DNA of 64,000 nucleotides from Lichenihabitans sp033947565 (GTDB lineage Bacteria > Pseudomonadota > Alphaproteobacteria > Rhizobiales > Beijerinckiaceae): NCBI RefSeq assembly GCF_033947565.1, contig NZ_JARPVX010000006.1, positions 68,706-132,705 of the forward strand. The letters run 5' to 3'. Both the position numbers and the translations under genes were made by a program. Positions 8,560 to 16,986 of the stretch are shown piece by piece. The notes below the pieces were generated by a model. That model was not told the origin of the DNA. It saw nothing but the letters and a program-made list of their open reading frames with translations, and did not search any database. How positions within the stretch are numbered: position 1 is the stretch's first letter; the number at the start of each line of letters is the position of its first letter.

Positions 8560-8913
8560 GCCTGTGACATCCTTGGAGCTGTTCTGCAGGCTCGTTGCAT
8601 AGCGGCTCGGCCCTCCCCTGTACAGGCAGCGCCATGGGGCAGGCTTGCCGCATCGGGGTCCACGCCGCAGGCCCAGGCATGCATGGCGGCCCTGCACCGG
8701 TGTTTGATTGACAATCTGAAGGTGGACCCGCATACCGAACCCGTCGCCGCGCGTGCCAGATGGTACAGGTTAGCGTGATGGGGTCTTGATCCCCGCCGTG
8801 GTGACGTTCGCACTTGACGGCGTCCCGATCCATGCTTCGGGCCTGTGCGCAACCCCGCCTGCGGGTTTGAACGGCGTCATCGCCGCGACCTCGACCAACG
8901 AAAGACATCCGAT
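8560..8913. other. Divergent intergenic region before rhlE
   Basis: No gene recognised. It should hold the promoters of the NDUFA9-like gene and the helicase gene. TTGACA occurs at 8708-8713, but the matching -10 (CATACC, 17 bases on) is poor. An in-frame GTG at 8845 could extend the helicase by 23 residues. Confidence 0.4.
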
Positions 8914-10302
8914 TTGACCAACTTCGCCGACCTCGGCCTTGCCGCGCCTTTGCTCAAGGCGCTTGCCGCTGAGGGCTACGAGAGCCCCACCCCTATTCAG
9001 CAGGGTGCCATCCCACACGTCCTGGCCGGACACGATCTCCTGGGCGTTGCCCAGACCGGCACTGGCAAGACGGCCGCCTTTGCGCTGCCGATCCTCAATC
9101 ATCTGCAGAAGATTAACCGCCGCGCCTCGCCAAAGGCCTGCCGTGTGCTGGTGTTGTCACCCACCCGTGAACTGGCGAGCCAGATCCAAGCCAATTTCAC
9201 CGGCTATGCGCAATTCATGCGCGTCACGAGCACGGTTGTGTTCGGCGGCGTGCCGGTCAATCGTCAGGTGCGGGCGGTCGCGGGTGGTGTCGACGTGGTC
9301 GTGGCGACCCCGGGTCGTCTGCTCGACCTCATCTCGCAAAAGGCCCTGACCCTCAACGAGATCGAGATCCTGGTGCTCGACGAGGCCGATCGCATGCTCG
9401 ACATGGGGTTCGTGCGGGACATCCGCCGCCTTCTGGCCGTGATGCCGCCGCGTCGGCAGAACCTGTTCTTCTCGGCCACCATGCCGCCCGAGATCGCCGA
9501 TCTGGCCGGCTCGATGCTGACGAACCCGAAGCAGGTTGCCGTCACCCCGGTGGCCTCCACGGTGGATCGCATCCAGCAGGGCCTCATCCTGGTGCCGAAC
9601 CGCGCCAAGCAGGCGACCCTGCACAAGCTGCTCGAGGATGCCAGCATCGCCCGCGCGGTTGTGTTCTCGCGCACCAAGCACGGTGCAGACCGCATCGTGC
9701 GCCACCTCGAATCGGCTGGTTTCTCGGCCGCCGCGATCCATGGCAACAAATCCCAGAACGCGCGTGAGCGCGCCATGGCGTCGTTCCGCGACGGCTCCTT
9801 GCGGCTGTTGATCGCCACCGACATCGCGGCCCGCGGCATTGACGTCGATGGCGTCACCCACGTCATCAACTTCGATCTGCCCAACATCGCGGAAAGCTAT
9901 GTGCACCGTATCGGCCGTACGGCCCGGGCGGGCGCCGATGGCATCGCGGTGTCGCTGGTGGGCGAGGATGAGCGTGGCGACCTGCGCGGCATCGAGCGGC
10001 TGATCCGCCGTCAGATCCCCGTGCTGCCCAATCCCCTGGGCGACCAGGCGGCCGTGGCGGCGGCCGTGCAAGTGGCGGAAGCCAACAAGCCGAAGGAGCC
10101 GGCGCGCCAGCCGCGTCCCGACCGCTCCGGCGGCCACCATCGCGGCGCGGCCCCTGGCCGTGGCGGCGAGCGTCACGGTGCGGGCGGTGGTCGCCCGGCC
10201 GAGAACGGTCAGAACCGCCGCCGCAACCCGGCCGGCCGGCCGAAGCGGACCGGAGCGCCGGGGCAAGCCCAGAGTGCCAATCAGGGTCGGCGCGACCACT
10301 AA
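8914..10302 (+). CDS. rhlE: DEAD-box ATP-dependent RNA helicase, RhlE type
   Basis: 462 residues from a TTG start that gives the usual beginning MTNFADLGL. All core motifs are present: Q motif (GYESPTPIQ), motif I (AQTGTGKT), Ib (TPGR), II (DEAD), III (SAT), and IV-VI including ARGID and HRIGRTARAG. The last 75 residues are a basic, Gly/Arg/His-rich tail, typical of RhlE and likely RNA-binding. These enzymes remodel RNA in ribosome assembly, RNA decay and cold adaptation. An in-frame GTG at 8845 is the alternative start; TTG is chosen because GAAAG precedes it and the family begins there. Confidence 0.9.
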   Translation: MTNFADLGLAAPLLKALAAEGYESPTPIQQGAIPHVLAGHDLLGVAQTGTGKTAAFALPILNHLQKINRRASPKACRVLVLSPTRELASQIQANFTGYAQFMRVTSTVVFGGVPVNRQVRAVAGGVDVVVATPGRLLDLISQKALTLNEIEILVLDEADRMLDMGFVRDIRRLLAVMPPRRQNLFFSATMPPEIADLAGSMLTNPKQVAVTPVASTVDRIQQGLILVPNRAKQATLHKLLEDASIARAVVFSRTKHGADRIVRHLESAGFSAAAIHGNKSQNARERAMASFRDGSLRLLIATDIAARGIDVDGVTHVINFDLPNIAESYVHRIGRTARAGADGIAVSLVGEDERGDLRGIERLIRRQIPVLPNPLGDQAAVAAAVQVAEANKPKEPARQPRPDRSGGHHRGAAPGRGGERHGAGGGRPAENGQNRRRNPAGRPKRTGAPGQAQSANQGRRDH

Positions 10303-10310
10303 CAAACGAC

Positions 10311-10345
10311 GGGCCGGGGTCTTGCAAGATGCGGCGACCCGGCCC
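10311..10345 (+). terminator. Hairpin after rhlE, possible terminator
   Basis: GGGCCGGGGTC and GACCCGGCCC pair with one bulge around a 14-base loop. It begins 8 bases after the helicase stop and ends 11 bases before the acetyltransferase ATG. There is no T-run, so it may act with Rho or as an mRNA-stabilising hairpin instead. Confidence 0.4.
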
Positions 10346-10356
10346 TAACATCGGGC

Positions 10357-10863
10357 ATGGTCGAGAAAGTCATCACGATCCGGGGCGCGAAAGCCGGCGA
10401 TGCGGATGCCATTGCGGCCGTCCACGACGCAGCCTGGCGTGATGCCTATCGCGGCATCATCCCGGGCCGGGAACTGGAGCGTATGGTGGCACGCCGCGGC
10501 CCCCGCTGGTGGCGCACCGCCATTCTGCGCGGCACCCGCCTCAGCGTGCTGGATTTCGACGACCTGATCGCTGGTTACGTCAGCTATGGCCGTAATCGTG
10601 TGCCGTCGCTGCCCTTCGGCGGCGAAATCTTCGAAATCTATCTGGCGCCGGAGTTCCAGGGACTCGGCTTTGGCAAACGCTTGTTCAAGGCGGCCCGCCG
10701 CGACCTTGCCGATCATGGCTATATGAGCGTGCTGGTCTGGGCCCTCGCCGATAACGATCGGGCGCTCGGGTTCTACGAGCGGCTCGGCGGCCGCGTCGTG
10801 CGTCGCGCCGAAGAACGCTTCGGCGACGAGGTGCGGGGACGCGTCGCTTTCGGCTTTAGCTGA
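10357..10863 (+). CDS. GNAT family N-acetyltransferase
   Basis: 168 residues, a single GNAT domain. The acetyl-CoA-binding motif A is clear (EIYLAPEFQGLGFGKRLFKAA, roughly 88-108), followed by VLVWALADNDRALGFYERLGG. The N-terminus AGDADAIAAVHDAAWRDAYRG is typical of the rimI-like/streptothricin-type branch. The substrate cannot be told. It lies 55 bases after rhlE behind a hairpin, so it may be co-transcribed in part. Confidence 0.88.
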   Translation: MVEKVITIRGAKAGDADAIAAVHDAAWRDAYRGIIPGRELERMVARRGPRWWRTAILRGTRLSVLDFDDLIAGYVSYGRNRVPSLPFGGEIFEIYLAPEFQGLGFGKRLFKAARRDLADHGYMSVLVWALADNDRALGFYERLGGRVVRRAEERFGDEVRGRVAFGFS

Positions 10864-11004
10864 CCAAGGCCGCTGGGCTACGATTTTGGATTGAGTGTCT
10901 ACTCCGGAGACGATCTGAACTTAAGACTGCTTGCGGCCCTTTGCGGTCCTTAGGAGTTTCGCCTGAGGGAGGCATCCTCGGACCATTCCAGAAGGGAAGC
11001 TGCC

Positions 11005-11454
11005 ATGAACGATATGGCCTTCAGAGAGCCGGGAGAGTTCGCAACGATACCGGGGGCCCTGTCGGGCAGTGACGCATGGAGGCTTCGAATGCCAGCCCCA
11101 TTGGACGATCCGCACCGGGAGTTTCGTAGGCTTCACAAGCGCGATTGGCTCATCCAAGCCGCCGTACTGCCTTTGCAGGTAGCACAACGTGCCTTCCCCG
11201 CCCGACGGTTGCGTCTTGCAGTCCTTGGAGCTGCTGTCTACCTATGCTTGACGTGCTTATTCATAGTCAGTCTAGAAGCCGTCTTTAGGCATGGTCTTCA
11301 GAACACCTGGGTCAGATACGTAGTGAATGGGCTGTACACAGGTTCACTTATATTCTGGACACAAGTTCTCTTAAATCGCTGGAAGCGACCGGCAGCGCCC
11401 CACTTGGCGGAGAAGTGGCCAAGGATGGTCGACTCAGAACTGCCTGACAGATGA
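11005..11454 (+). CDS. Hypothetical membrane protein
   Basis: 149 residues, no family recognised. The first 60 residues are polar; two hydrophobic helices lie at about 70-93 (LRLAVLGAAVYLCLTCLFIV) and 108-122 (NGLYTGSLIFWTQVLL), with a basic tail. A good ribosome site (AGAAGGGAAG) precedes the ATG. The second half of the gene is clearly poorer in GC than its neighbours, which hints at a foreign origin. The adjoining 160 bases downstream (to about 11615) contain no credible gene; a 60-codon frame there overlaps this gene by four bases and reads like noise. Confidence 0.6.
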   Translation: MNDMAFREPGEFATIPGALSGSDAWRLRMPAPLDDPHREFRRLHKRDWLIQAAVLPLQVAQRAFPARRLRLAVLGAAVYLCLTCLFIVSLEAVFRHGLQNTWVRYVVNGLYTGSLIFWTQVLLNRWKRPAAPHLAEKWPRMVDSELPDR

Positions 11455-11615
11455 ACCAGACGACCCATTCAGGAAACGGGAGAGTCCGCCGCGAATCGGT
11501 AATCGCCATGCCTCGGGCCAGGTCAGGCGATTACGTTAATGGCCGCCTCTGGGCGAAAGCTGCCATCCCACTTTCACCCATTCGAACGTTCGCCGCAACG
11601 ACCGGTGCGCAGCCC

Positions 11616-12725
11616 TCACACATCGGTGCCTAGCCGCTCGCGATAATGATCGAGCACTGGCCGGACACCCGCTGCCGAGAACACCGCGCGTAGCCCCGCC
11701 GCCGATTTCTCTGCCGCCACCACCGCCCGTGCCGCCATCGCAGCTTCATGGGCCGCGACCGCCGCCCAGCTCCCGCCGGAGGCAAGCGCATCCGCCAGGT
11801 CCGCGGCATCGGCCAGCGCCAAGTTCACACCTTCACCGGCGAATGGCGACATCAGGTGCGCGGCATCCCCGATCAGCGTCACACCCGGTCGGCTCGTCCA
11901 GCGGTGCCCGATCGGCAGCGCATGAAGCGGCCGCGACCCAACGATCGTCCCCGTTTCGATCACTCGCAGCAGCGCCGGCGCCCAGCCCTCGAACGCCTTT
12001 AGCAGCGCCACCCGCAATTGCTCGGGTCCCAGCCTGGCCCAATGCTGCGCCACCGCTTCCGGCGCGCGCAGTCCCGCGTAGCCGCGGATGTGCCCATGGC
12101 CGTTAAGCTGGGTGATCAGCGCTCGGTTCTCGCCGACCGCAAACATCTTGCCCTGCCCGGTCACCGCCGCAACATCGGGATGCAGGGCGGCTTCGAAGCC
12201 CAACTCGGCGAAGGCGACGCCTTCATAGATCGGCTGGGCGTCGCTCAGCAGCGGCCTCACCCGCGACCAGGCGCCGTCGGCGCCCACAACCATGTCGAAC
12301 CGCTCCCCCGCGATCTGACAACCGCTGCTGTCAGGCTCAATCGCCGCCACCCGGCTGCCCCATCGCACCGTGTCCGGCGCCAGCGACGCCAGCAAGATGT
12401 CCCGCAGCGCCGAGCGGTCGATCTCGGGACGGTCGTCGCCCTCGCCGTCCCGATCGAACAACAGCGTGCCGCCCGCATCGTAGAGCCGGTCACCCTGGTC
12501 TTCCGGCCTCGCCGCTGCGACGAACTCAGCTTCCAGCGCGGCAAGCCGCATCGCCCGCTGGCCGGTGTCGCCGTGCAGGTCCAGCGATCCACCCTGCGGC
12601 CGTTCGCCGGCATGGCCGTCGCGCTCGAACACCACTGGCGAGAGGCCTCGTAGCTGCAGGAGCCGCGCCAGCATCAGCCCGCTGGGGCCGCCGCCGATGA
12701 TTGCGATCCTCGTCATTGCCGTCAT
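11616..12725 (-). CDS. FAD-dependent monooxygenase, TetX-like
   Basis: 369 residues. The FAD-binding Rossmann motif is at the N-terminus (IAIIGGGPSGLMLARLL), an Arg-containing substrate/FAD loop follows (GERPQGGSLDL), and the second FAD motif is GVTLIGDAAHLMSPFAGEG. This arrangement matches group A aromatic or tetracycline-type monooxygenases. The substrate is unknown; resistance to a tetracycline or degradation of an aromatic are both possible. It is divergent from a MarR regulator, a common pairing for inducible detoxification. ATG 12725 follows a GGAG at good spacing. Confidence 0.88.
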   Translation of the reverse strand: MTAMTRIAIIGGGPSGLMLARLLQLRGLSPVVFERDGHAGERPQGGSLDLHGDTGQRAMRLAALEAEFVAAARPEDQGDRLYDAGGTLLFDRDGEGDDRPEIDRSALRDILLASLAPDTVRWGSRVAAIEPDSSGCQIAGERFDMVVGADGAWSRVRPLLSDAQPIYEGVAFAELGFEAALHPDVAAVTGQGKMFAVGENRALITQLNGHGHIRGYAGLRAPEAVAQHWARLGPEQLRVALLKAFEGWAPALLRVIETGTIVGSRPLHALPIGHRWTSRPGVTLIGDAAHLMSPFAGEGVNLALADAADLADALASGGSWAAVAAHEAAMAARAVVAAEKSAAGLRAVFSAAGVRPVLDHYRERLGTDV

Positions 12726-12741
12726 GATAATCTCCGGATAC

Positions 12742-12753
12742 ATAGGAGCCTAT
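12742..12753. promoter_or_regulatory. Palindromic operator 1 (probable MarR site)
   Basis: ATAGG-AG-CCTAT, a perfect 5-bp inverted repeat 17 bases upstream of the monooxygenase start. It shares both half-sites with the second palindrome at 12764-12777; the centres are 23 bases apart, about two helical turns, so two dimers could bind the same face of the DNA. Confidence 0.6.
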
Positions 12754-12763
12754 ATTAGTAAAA

Positions 12764-12777
12764 CATAGGAACCTATG
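12764..12777. promoter_or_regulatory. Palindromic operator 2 (probable MarR site)
   Basis: CATAGG-AA-CCTATG, a 6-bp inverted repeat ending two bases before the marR start codon. The AGGA inside it would also serve as the ribosome site of the regulator, so bound repressor should block both divergent genes. Inferred from symmetry and position. Confidence 0.65.
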
Positions 12778-12779
12778 CA

Positions 12780-13247
12780 ATGGCTGATGACGATTGGGAT
12801 CCATTCCGCCATCCGGGCCATTATTTCAGCCGTATCGCCCGCGCCCTCACACGCATCGGCGACGTTCGACTGCGCCCGCTCGGCTTCGCGACGGCGCAGC
12901 TGCCTGTGCTTGCGGCGCTCAAGGACGGTAAGGCGATGTCTCAGATTGAGCTCGCACGCTGGGCCAAGGTCGAGCAGCCCAGCATGGCGCAGATGCTCGC
13001 GCGCATGGAGCGGGAAGGTATGATCGAGCGCCGCCCCGACCCGCGCGACCGCCGTGCCAGCTTGGTTTCGCTGACCGGGCAGGCGCGGGCTCGCCTGCCC
13101 GCTGGCCGTGCGGTCCTGCGCCAGGGCAATGCCGACATGACCAGGGGCCTGTCGTCAGACGACGTCGCGACGCTGGTTTCGCTTCTTCAACGCGTTCTAG
13201 CCAACGTCGAAGGCCTTGAGGCGGAGGACGCCCAGCCGGCGGCCTGA
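12780..13247 (+). CDS. MarR family transcriptional regulator
   Basis: 155 residues with a winged helix-turn-helix domain: recognition region MSQIELARWAKVEQPSMAQMLARMEREGMIERRPDPRDRRASLVSLT, with the DxRD wing typical of MarR. The N-terminal helix (HYFSRIARALTRIGDVRL) and C-terminal helices should dimerise. It most likely represses itself and the divergent monooxygenase gene through the two palindromes, and is released by a small phenolic or drug-like ligand. An earlier ATG at 12775 is in another frame. Confidence 0.9.
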   Translation: MADDDWDPFRHPGHYFSRIARALTRIGDVRLRPLGFATAQLPVLAALKDGKAMSQIELARWAKVEQPSMAQMLARMEREGMIERRPDPRDRRASLVSLTGQARARLPAGRAVLRQGNADMTRGLSSDDVATLVSLLQRVLANVEGLEAEDAQPAA

Positions 13248-13549
13248 TGAGCCGCCTTTGCATGAGCTTAACAATATTGGATCGCCGCATATTTGCCGTT
13301 CACCGCCGTTCAGCTTCAAGGGTTCGCTGCGACGGGCAGGAATGTCGGCAATTGTGCAACAGGAGACGCGGCTTCAATCCAAGGCAATCTGCGCCCGCCG
13401 TCCACGTCCGAGGCACAACCGGTGTAGCTCTCAGATCCATGCCGCCGAACGCCTTGCCGAGCCCCGCAGGCGGGTCGGCGTGGACAAGGGCCCGGCACCT
13501 CCGTTAAAACGATCGCTCGACGTCGAGCCTGGCGATCGCTCGGAGAACA
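13248..13549. other. Intergenic region without a recognised gene
   Basis: About 300 bases between marR and the N-formylglutamate amidohydrolase gene. I see no credible reading frame. Near its end a nine-base direct repeat (GATCGCTCG) occurs twice, at about 13511 and 13532, just upstream of the next gene; its meaning is unknown. Confidence 0.4.
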
Positions 13550-14455
13550 ATGCTCGGAATGATGGCCGGCGACCCGGAGTTGGACCCCCCTTTCGACATC
13601 CTGCTGCCCACCGGCGCGGTGTCGAACGTCGTGCTCAGCTCGCCGCATTCCGGAGACGTCTATCCCCGAAGCTTTCTCGCCAGTGCCCGGCTCGATGCCC
13701 AGGCGTTGCGGCGATCGGAAGACGCCTATGTGGACCGGCTGTTCCAGGGCGGCGTTCTGCATGGGGCGCCCTTGCTGCGCGCCCGCTTCCCCCGTGCCTT
13801 TCTGGACGTCAATCGCGAGCCCTATGAGCTCGACCCCCGCATGTTCGACGGCCGCCTGCCGTCCTTTGCCAACACGCGTTCGCCGCGGGTTGCCGGCGGG
13901 CTCGGCACCATCGCCCGCGTGGTCGGCGAGTCGCAGGAGATCTATGCGCGGCGTCTGACGGTCGAGGAGGCGATCGGCCGCATCGATGCGCTCTACAAGC
14001 CTTACCACGCCCAATTGCGGCGGCTGATCGAGGAAGCTCAGCACCATTTCGGCGCCATGCTGCTGATCGACTGCCATTCGATGCCGTCCTCGGTCGTCTC
14101 GTCGGGCCCGGTCGGCACCCACGAGAACCGGCTGCGGGCCGATGTGGTGCTGGGAGACCGCTACGGCACCAGCTGCGACCGCACCGTGGTGGATGTCGCC
14201 GAGGCGGCGCTGCGTGGCTTCGGCTATCATGTCGACCGCAATCGGCCTTATGCGGGCGGGTTCATCACCGAGCATTACGGTCACCCTGCCACGCATCGGC
14301 ATGCGCTGCAGATCGAGATCAACCGGCACCTCTACATGGACGAGCGCAGCTTGCGCCCGAACGCCCACTTCCCTGTGCTGGCCGACCATCTGGCCGAGAT
14401 GGTGGCGCAATTGACCTCGGCCATGCGGGGCGAGCAGCGGATGGCCGCCGAATGA
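13550..14455 (+). CDS. N-formylglutamate amidohydrolase family protein
   Basis: 301 residues, PF05013-type. Recognisable parts are VVLSSPHSGDVYP near the N-terminus, FLDVNREPYELDPRMFDG, LLIDCHSMPS and GGFITEHYGHP...HALQIEINRHLYMDE, which carry the metal and substrate ligands of the family. The enzyme would release glutamate from N-formylglutamate, the last step of one histidine degradation route; however no hut gene is nearby, so another N-acyl amino acid may be the substrate. It is followed by the histidinol-phosphatase-like gene in the same direction, 69 bases apart. Confidence 0.88.
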   Translation: MLGMMAGDPELDPPFDILLPTGAVSNVVLSSPHSGDVYPRSFLASARLDAQALRRSEDAYVDRLFQGGVLHGAPLLRARFPRAFLDVNREPYELDPRMFDGRLPSFANTRSPRVAGGLGTIARVVGESQEIYARRLTVEEAIGRIDALYKPYHAQLRRLIEEAQHHFGAMLLIDCHSMPSSVVSSGPVGTHENRLRADVVLGDRYGTSCDRTVVDVAEAALRGFGYHVDRNRPYAGGFITEHYGHPATHRHALQIEINRHLYMDERSLRPNAHFPVLADHLAEMVAQLTSAMRGEQRMAAE

Positions 14456-14524
14456 CCGGTCGGGCTGATTTCGTCGCATCCGGGCGCTTCATGCGCCGCC
14501 CGCAACCTTGAGCGGAGATCGTTC

Positions 14525-15322
14525 ATGACCGCCGTAGACTTCGCCGCCTTTGTCGACCGCCTCGCCGAGGCCTCGGGCGAGGCCATCCGCCCGTTCTTCC
14601 GCACCACCCTGGCGTTGCAGGATAAGTCGGCCGGCGTGCGGTTCGATCCGGTTACCGAGGCCGATCGGGCGGCAGAAACCACCATGCGTCAGATGATCAT
14701 GGAGACGTTTCCGGCGCATGGCATCGTGGGCGAGGAATTCCCGAACCACCAGCCCGACGCGGATTACGTCTGGGTGCTGGACCCGATCGACGGCACCAAG
14801 AGCTTCATCTCGGGTTTCCCGACCTGGGGCACGCTGATCTGCCTCGAACACAACGGCCAGCCCGTTTACGGCATGATGCACCAGCCCTTCACGCGCGAGC
14901 GTTTCATGGGTGATGGGGCGCGCTCCTCATGGTCGGGTCCGAATCCGCACGGCACCGTCGTCACCCACACGCTGCGGACCCGCCCCTGCGCCACGCTGGC
15001 CGAGGCCGTCACCATGACCACCAGCCCGCGCCTGATGGAGCCCGGCGAACGCGACCGCTATGCCCGCATCGAGGATGTTGCGCGGTTGTCGCGCTATGGC
15101 GGCGATTGCTACAGCTATTGTATGCTGGCGGCCGGGCATGTCGACCTCGTGGTCGAAAGCGGCCTGAAACCCTATGACATCGCGGCCCTGATCCCCATCG
15201 TGGCCGGTGCGGGCGGCATCGTGACGACCTGGGATGGCGGTGACGCGGCGGGGGGCGGGCAGGTGGTGGCGGCCGGCGACCCGCGCCTGCACGCCCTCGC
15301 GCTCGAGATGCTCAACCGCTGA
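14525..15322 (+). CDS. hisN: Histidinol-phosphatase, inositol monophosphatase family (HisN)
   Basis: 265 residues. IMPase-type metal-binding motifs are complete: DPVTEADRAAE, VGEEFPN (Glu), WVLDPIDGTKSFISG (two Asp) and SGLKPYDIAALIPIVAGAGG. The short form with IDGTKSF and this length is the HisN histidinol-phosphatase of actinobacteria and alphaproteobacteria rather than inositol monophosphatase SuhB. It would complete histidine synthesis. A GAGCGGAG ribosome site precedes ATG 14525. Its last 11 bases overlap the end of the convergent acetyltransferase gene. Confidence 0.85.
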   Translation: MTAVDFAAFVDRLAEASGEAIRPFFRTTLALQDKSAGVRFDPVTEADRAAETTMRQMIMETFPAHGIVGEEFPNHQPDADYVWVLDPIDGTKSFISGFPTWGTLICLEHNGQPVYGMMHQPFTRERFMGDGARSSWSGPNPHGTVVTHTLRTRPCATLAEAVTMTTSPRLMEPGERDRYARIEDVARLSRYGGDCYSYCMLAAGHVDLVVESGLKPYDIAALIPIVAGAGGIVTTWDGGDAAGGGQVVAAGDPRLHALALEMLNR

Positions 15323-15830
15323 AGGCGGGCTCTGCCTCGGATCCGAGGATCTTCTGCATGAACAGCAGGTCGAGCGGGCGGCCGAACTTGAAGCCCACCT
15401 GGGGCAACAGCCCCACGGTCTGAAACCCGAAAGCTTCGTGCAACGCCACCGACCCCGCATTGGTGGCATCGATGCCGCCGATCATGACGTGCTTGCCGGC
15501 CGCGGTTGCGGCCGCCATCAGGGGCGGCAGCAGGGCCCGGGCGACGCCCTTGCGGCGATGATCCGCATGCACGTAGATCGAATGCTCGACGGTGCGAAAA
15601 AAGCCGTCATGCGGGCGAAAGTCGCCGAAGGACGCATAGCCCATCAGCGCGTCGCCTTCGACGGCCACCAGGAAGGCGTGGCCCTTCTGCCGGCGTTCGG
15701 CCAGCACCGCCGCGCGGTTGGCGAGGTCGACCGGGTGGATCGACCAGATGGCGGTCGAATGCAGCACGGCATCGTTGTGGATGGCCAGGATGGCGGGCAG
15801 GTCGGCCGGCTCGGCGTCACGGATCAGCAT
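15312..15830 (-). CDS. GNAT family N-acetyltransferase, phosphinothricin-acetyltransferase-like
   Basis: 172 residues. Features of the Pat/YncA branch: LIRDAEPADLPAILAIHNDAV at the start, VEHSIYVHADHRRKGVARALL (acetyl-CoA loop) and MIGGIDATNAGSVALHEAFGF. Members acetylate phosphinothricin, methionine sulfone or similar small amino acids. Start chosen at 15830 where the domain begins; upstream codons to 15866 look non-coding. Its end overlaps hisN tail to tail. Confidence 0.88.
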   Translation of the reverse strand: MLIRDAEPADLPAILAIHNDAVLHSTAIWSIHPVDLANRAAVLAERRQKGHAFLVAVEGDALMGYASFGDFRPHDGFFRTVEHSIYVHADHRRKGVARALLPPLMAAATAAGKHVMIGGIDATNAGSVALHEAFGFQTVGLLPQVGFKFGRPLDLLFMQKILGSEAEPAFSG

Positions 15831-15911
15831 GGCGCGATCATGCCGTGATCGCGGGTCCGCCCGCAAGCCGACGGGGCCTCGTGAGGCGCCCAGGCTTGGC
15901 CGCGGCGAGCG

Positions 15912-16973
15912 TCACCCCTCGACAAAGAAGAAGCCGAGCGCCAGCAGCGCATAAACCCCGACCAGCAACAATCCCTCGAACCAAGTCGTTTCGCCATCGG
16001 CCGCCACCGACCGCACGATGAAGGCCGCGGCCGCAATGCTGAATAGCTGCAGCGGATTGCTGAACACAAGGGTCATGGGGTGGCCGGCGAGCCATGACAG
16101 GATCACCAGCAGCGGCGCCACCACGAGGGCGATCTGGATGGCAGAGCCGATCGCGATGTTGAGCACGAGGCTCATCTTATCCTGCCGCGCGAAGGCGACG
16201 GCCGCGATGAGGTCGCCGCCGGTGCCGATCAGTGCCAGCACAACGACGCCCAGAAAGGTGGGCGAGAAGTGTAGCGCGCCGGCGGCCTCGGTCAGGGCAT
16301 CCGACACGATCTCGGCCTCCCAGGCCACCATCACGGTGGCGGCGGCCAGCACCCCGAGCGTCAAGCCGAGTGACCAGCTGGCCTGACCGCGTTCGTCATC
16401 CGAGGCGAAGACGTCGCGGTGGGTGACGAGGGTGTAGAGCAGGTTGCCGCCATACAGCAGCAGCAGGATCGCGGCGGCGCCGAGGCTGAGATATTCGTCC
16501 GACAACGCCATTGCCGAATTATGAGTCACCCGCCGGCCGGTAAGGTCGAAGACGGCCGGCAGCATCAGCGCCACCGTGGACAGCAGCAGCAGGGTCGACA
16601 GCAGCCCGACGCGCTGGCGGTCGAACACCTGCTTATCACGGCCGATGCCGCCCGCCATCACGGCAAGCCCGAGCCCCAGCAGCGTGGTGCCGAGGATCGA
16701 GCCGACCAGCTGGGCCTGCACCACGTCGGCCTGCCCGCGTCGCAACACGAAGAAGGCCAGGATGATCTCGGCCATGCTGCCGAGGCTGACGTTCATCAGG
16801 CCGCCGAGGGCAGGGCCGGCGCGCTCGGCCAACTGCTCGGTGGCGCGGCGGGTCCAATCGGCCAGCACCGCCAGGGCCGCGGCGCTGAGTCCGAACACCA
16901 GCAGGGCCGGCGCATGCAGCCCATAGGTGACGAGGAGGGAGAGCGGGACGAAGGCGAGCGCGATGAAGACCAT
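15912..16973 (-). CDS. Calcium/cation:proton antiporter-like membrane protein (CAX family) with altered motifs
   Basis: 353 residues, about 11 membrane helices in two inverted halves. The alpha repeats are recognisable: GGLMNVSLGSMAEIILAFF in the first half and VVVLALIGTGGDLIAAVAF in the second. In typical CAX/ChaA proteins these read GNAVE and GNAAEH; here they are GSMAE and GTGGD, so both asparagines are lost and one Glu is Asp. It may have a changed ion choice or another function. An ExoD-family gene follows upstream on the same strand with 13 bases between. Confidence 0.75.
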   Translation of the reverse strand: MVFIALAFVPLSLLVTYGLHAPALLVFGLSAAALAVLADWTRRATEQLAERAGPALGGLMNVSLGSMAEIILAFFVLRRGQADVVQAQLVGSILGTTLLGLGLAVMAGGIGRDKQVFDRQRVGLLSTLLLLSTVALMLPAVFDLTGRRVTHNSAMALSDEYLSLGAAAILLLLYGGNLLYTLVTHRDVFASDDERGQASWSLGLTLGVLAAATVMVAWEAEIVSDALTEAAGALHFSPTFLGVVVLALIGTGGDLIAAVAFARQDKMSLVLNIAIGSAIQIALVVAPLLVILSWLAGHPMTLVFSNPLQLFSIAAAAFIVRSVAADGETTWFEGLLLVGVYALLALGFFFVEG

Positions 16974-16986
16974 GCGGCTCCAACGC

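Noticed and set aside
8851..8867. Hairpin-like AACCCCGCCTGCGGGTT before rhlE
   Set aside because: Only a 5-bp stem with mismatches inside; too weak to call a terminator or riboswitch.
10921..11187. 88-codon - strand frame covering the start of the orphan membrane gene
   Set aside because: It overlaps a frame with a better ribosome site and a clear membrane pattern; composition is not protein-like.
11451..11633. 60-codon + strand frame overlapping the orphan membrane gene end
   Set aside because: No ribosome site, no family, and the translation looks like random high-GC sequence; the stretch resembles common intergenic debris.
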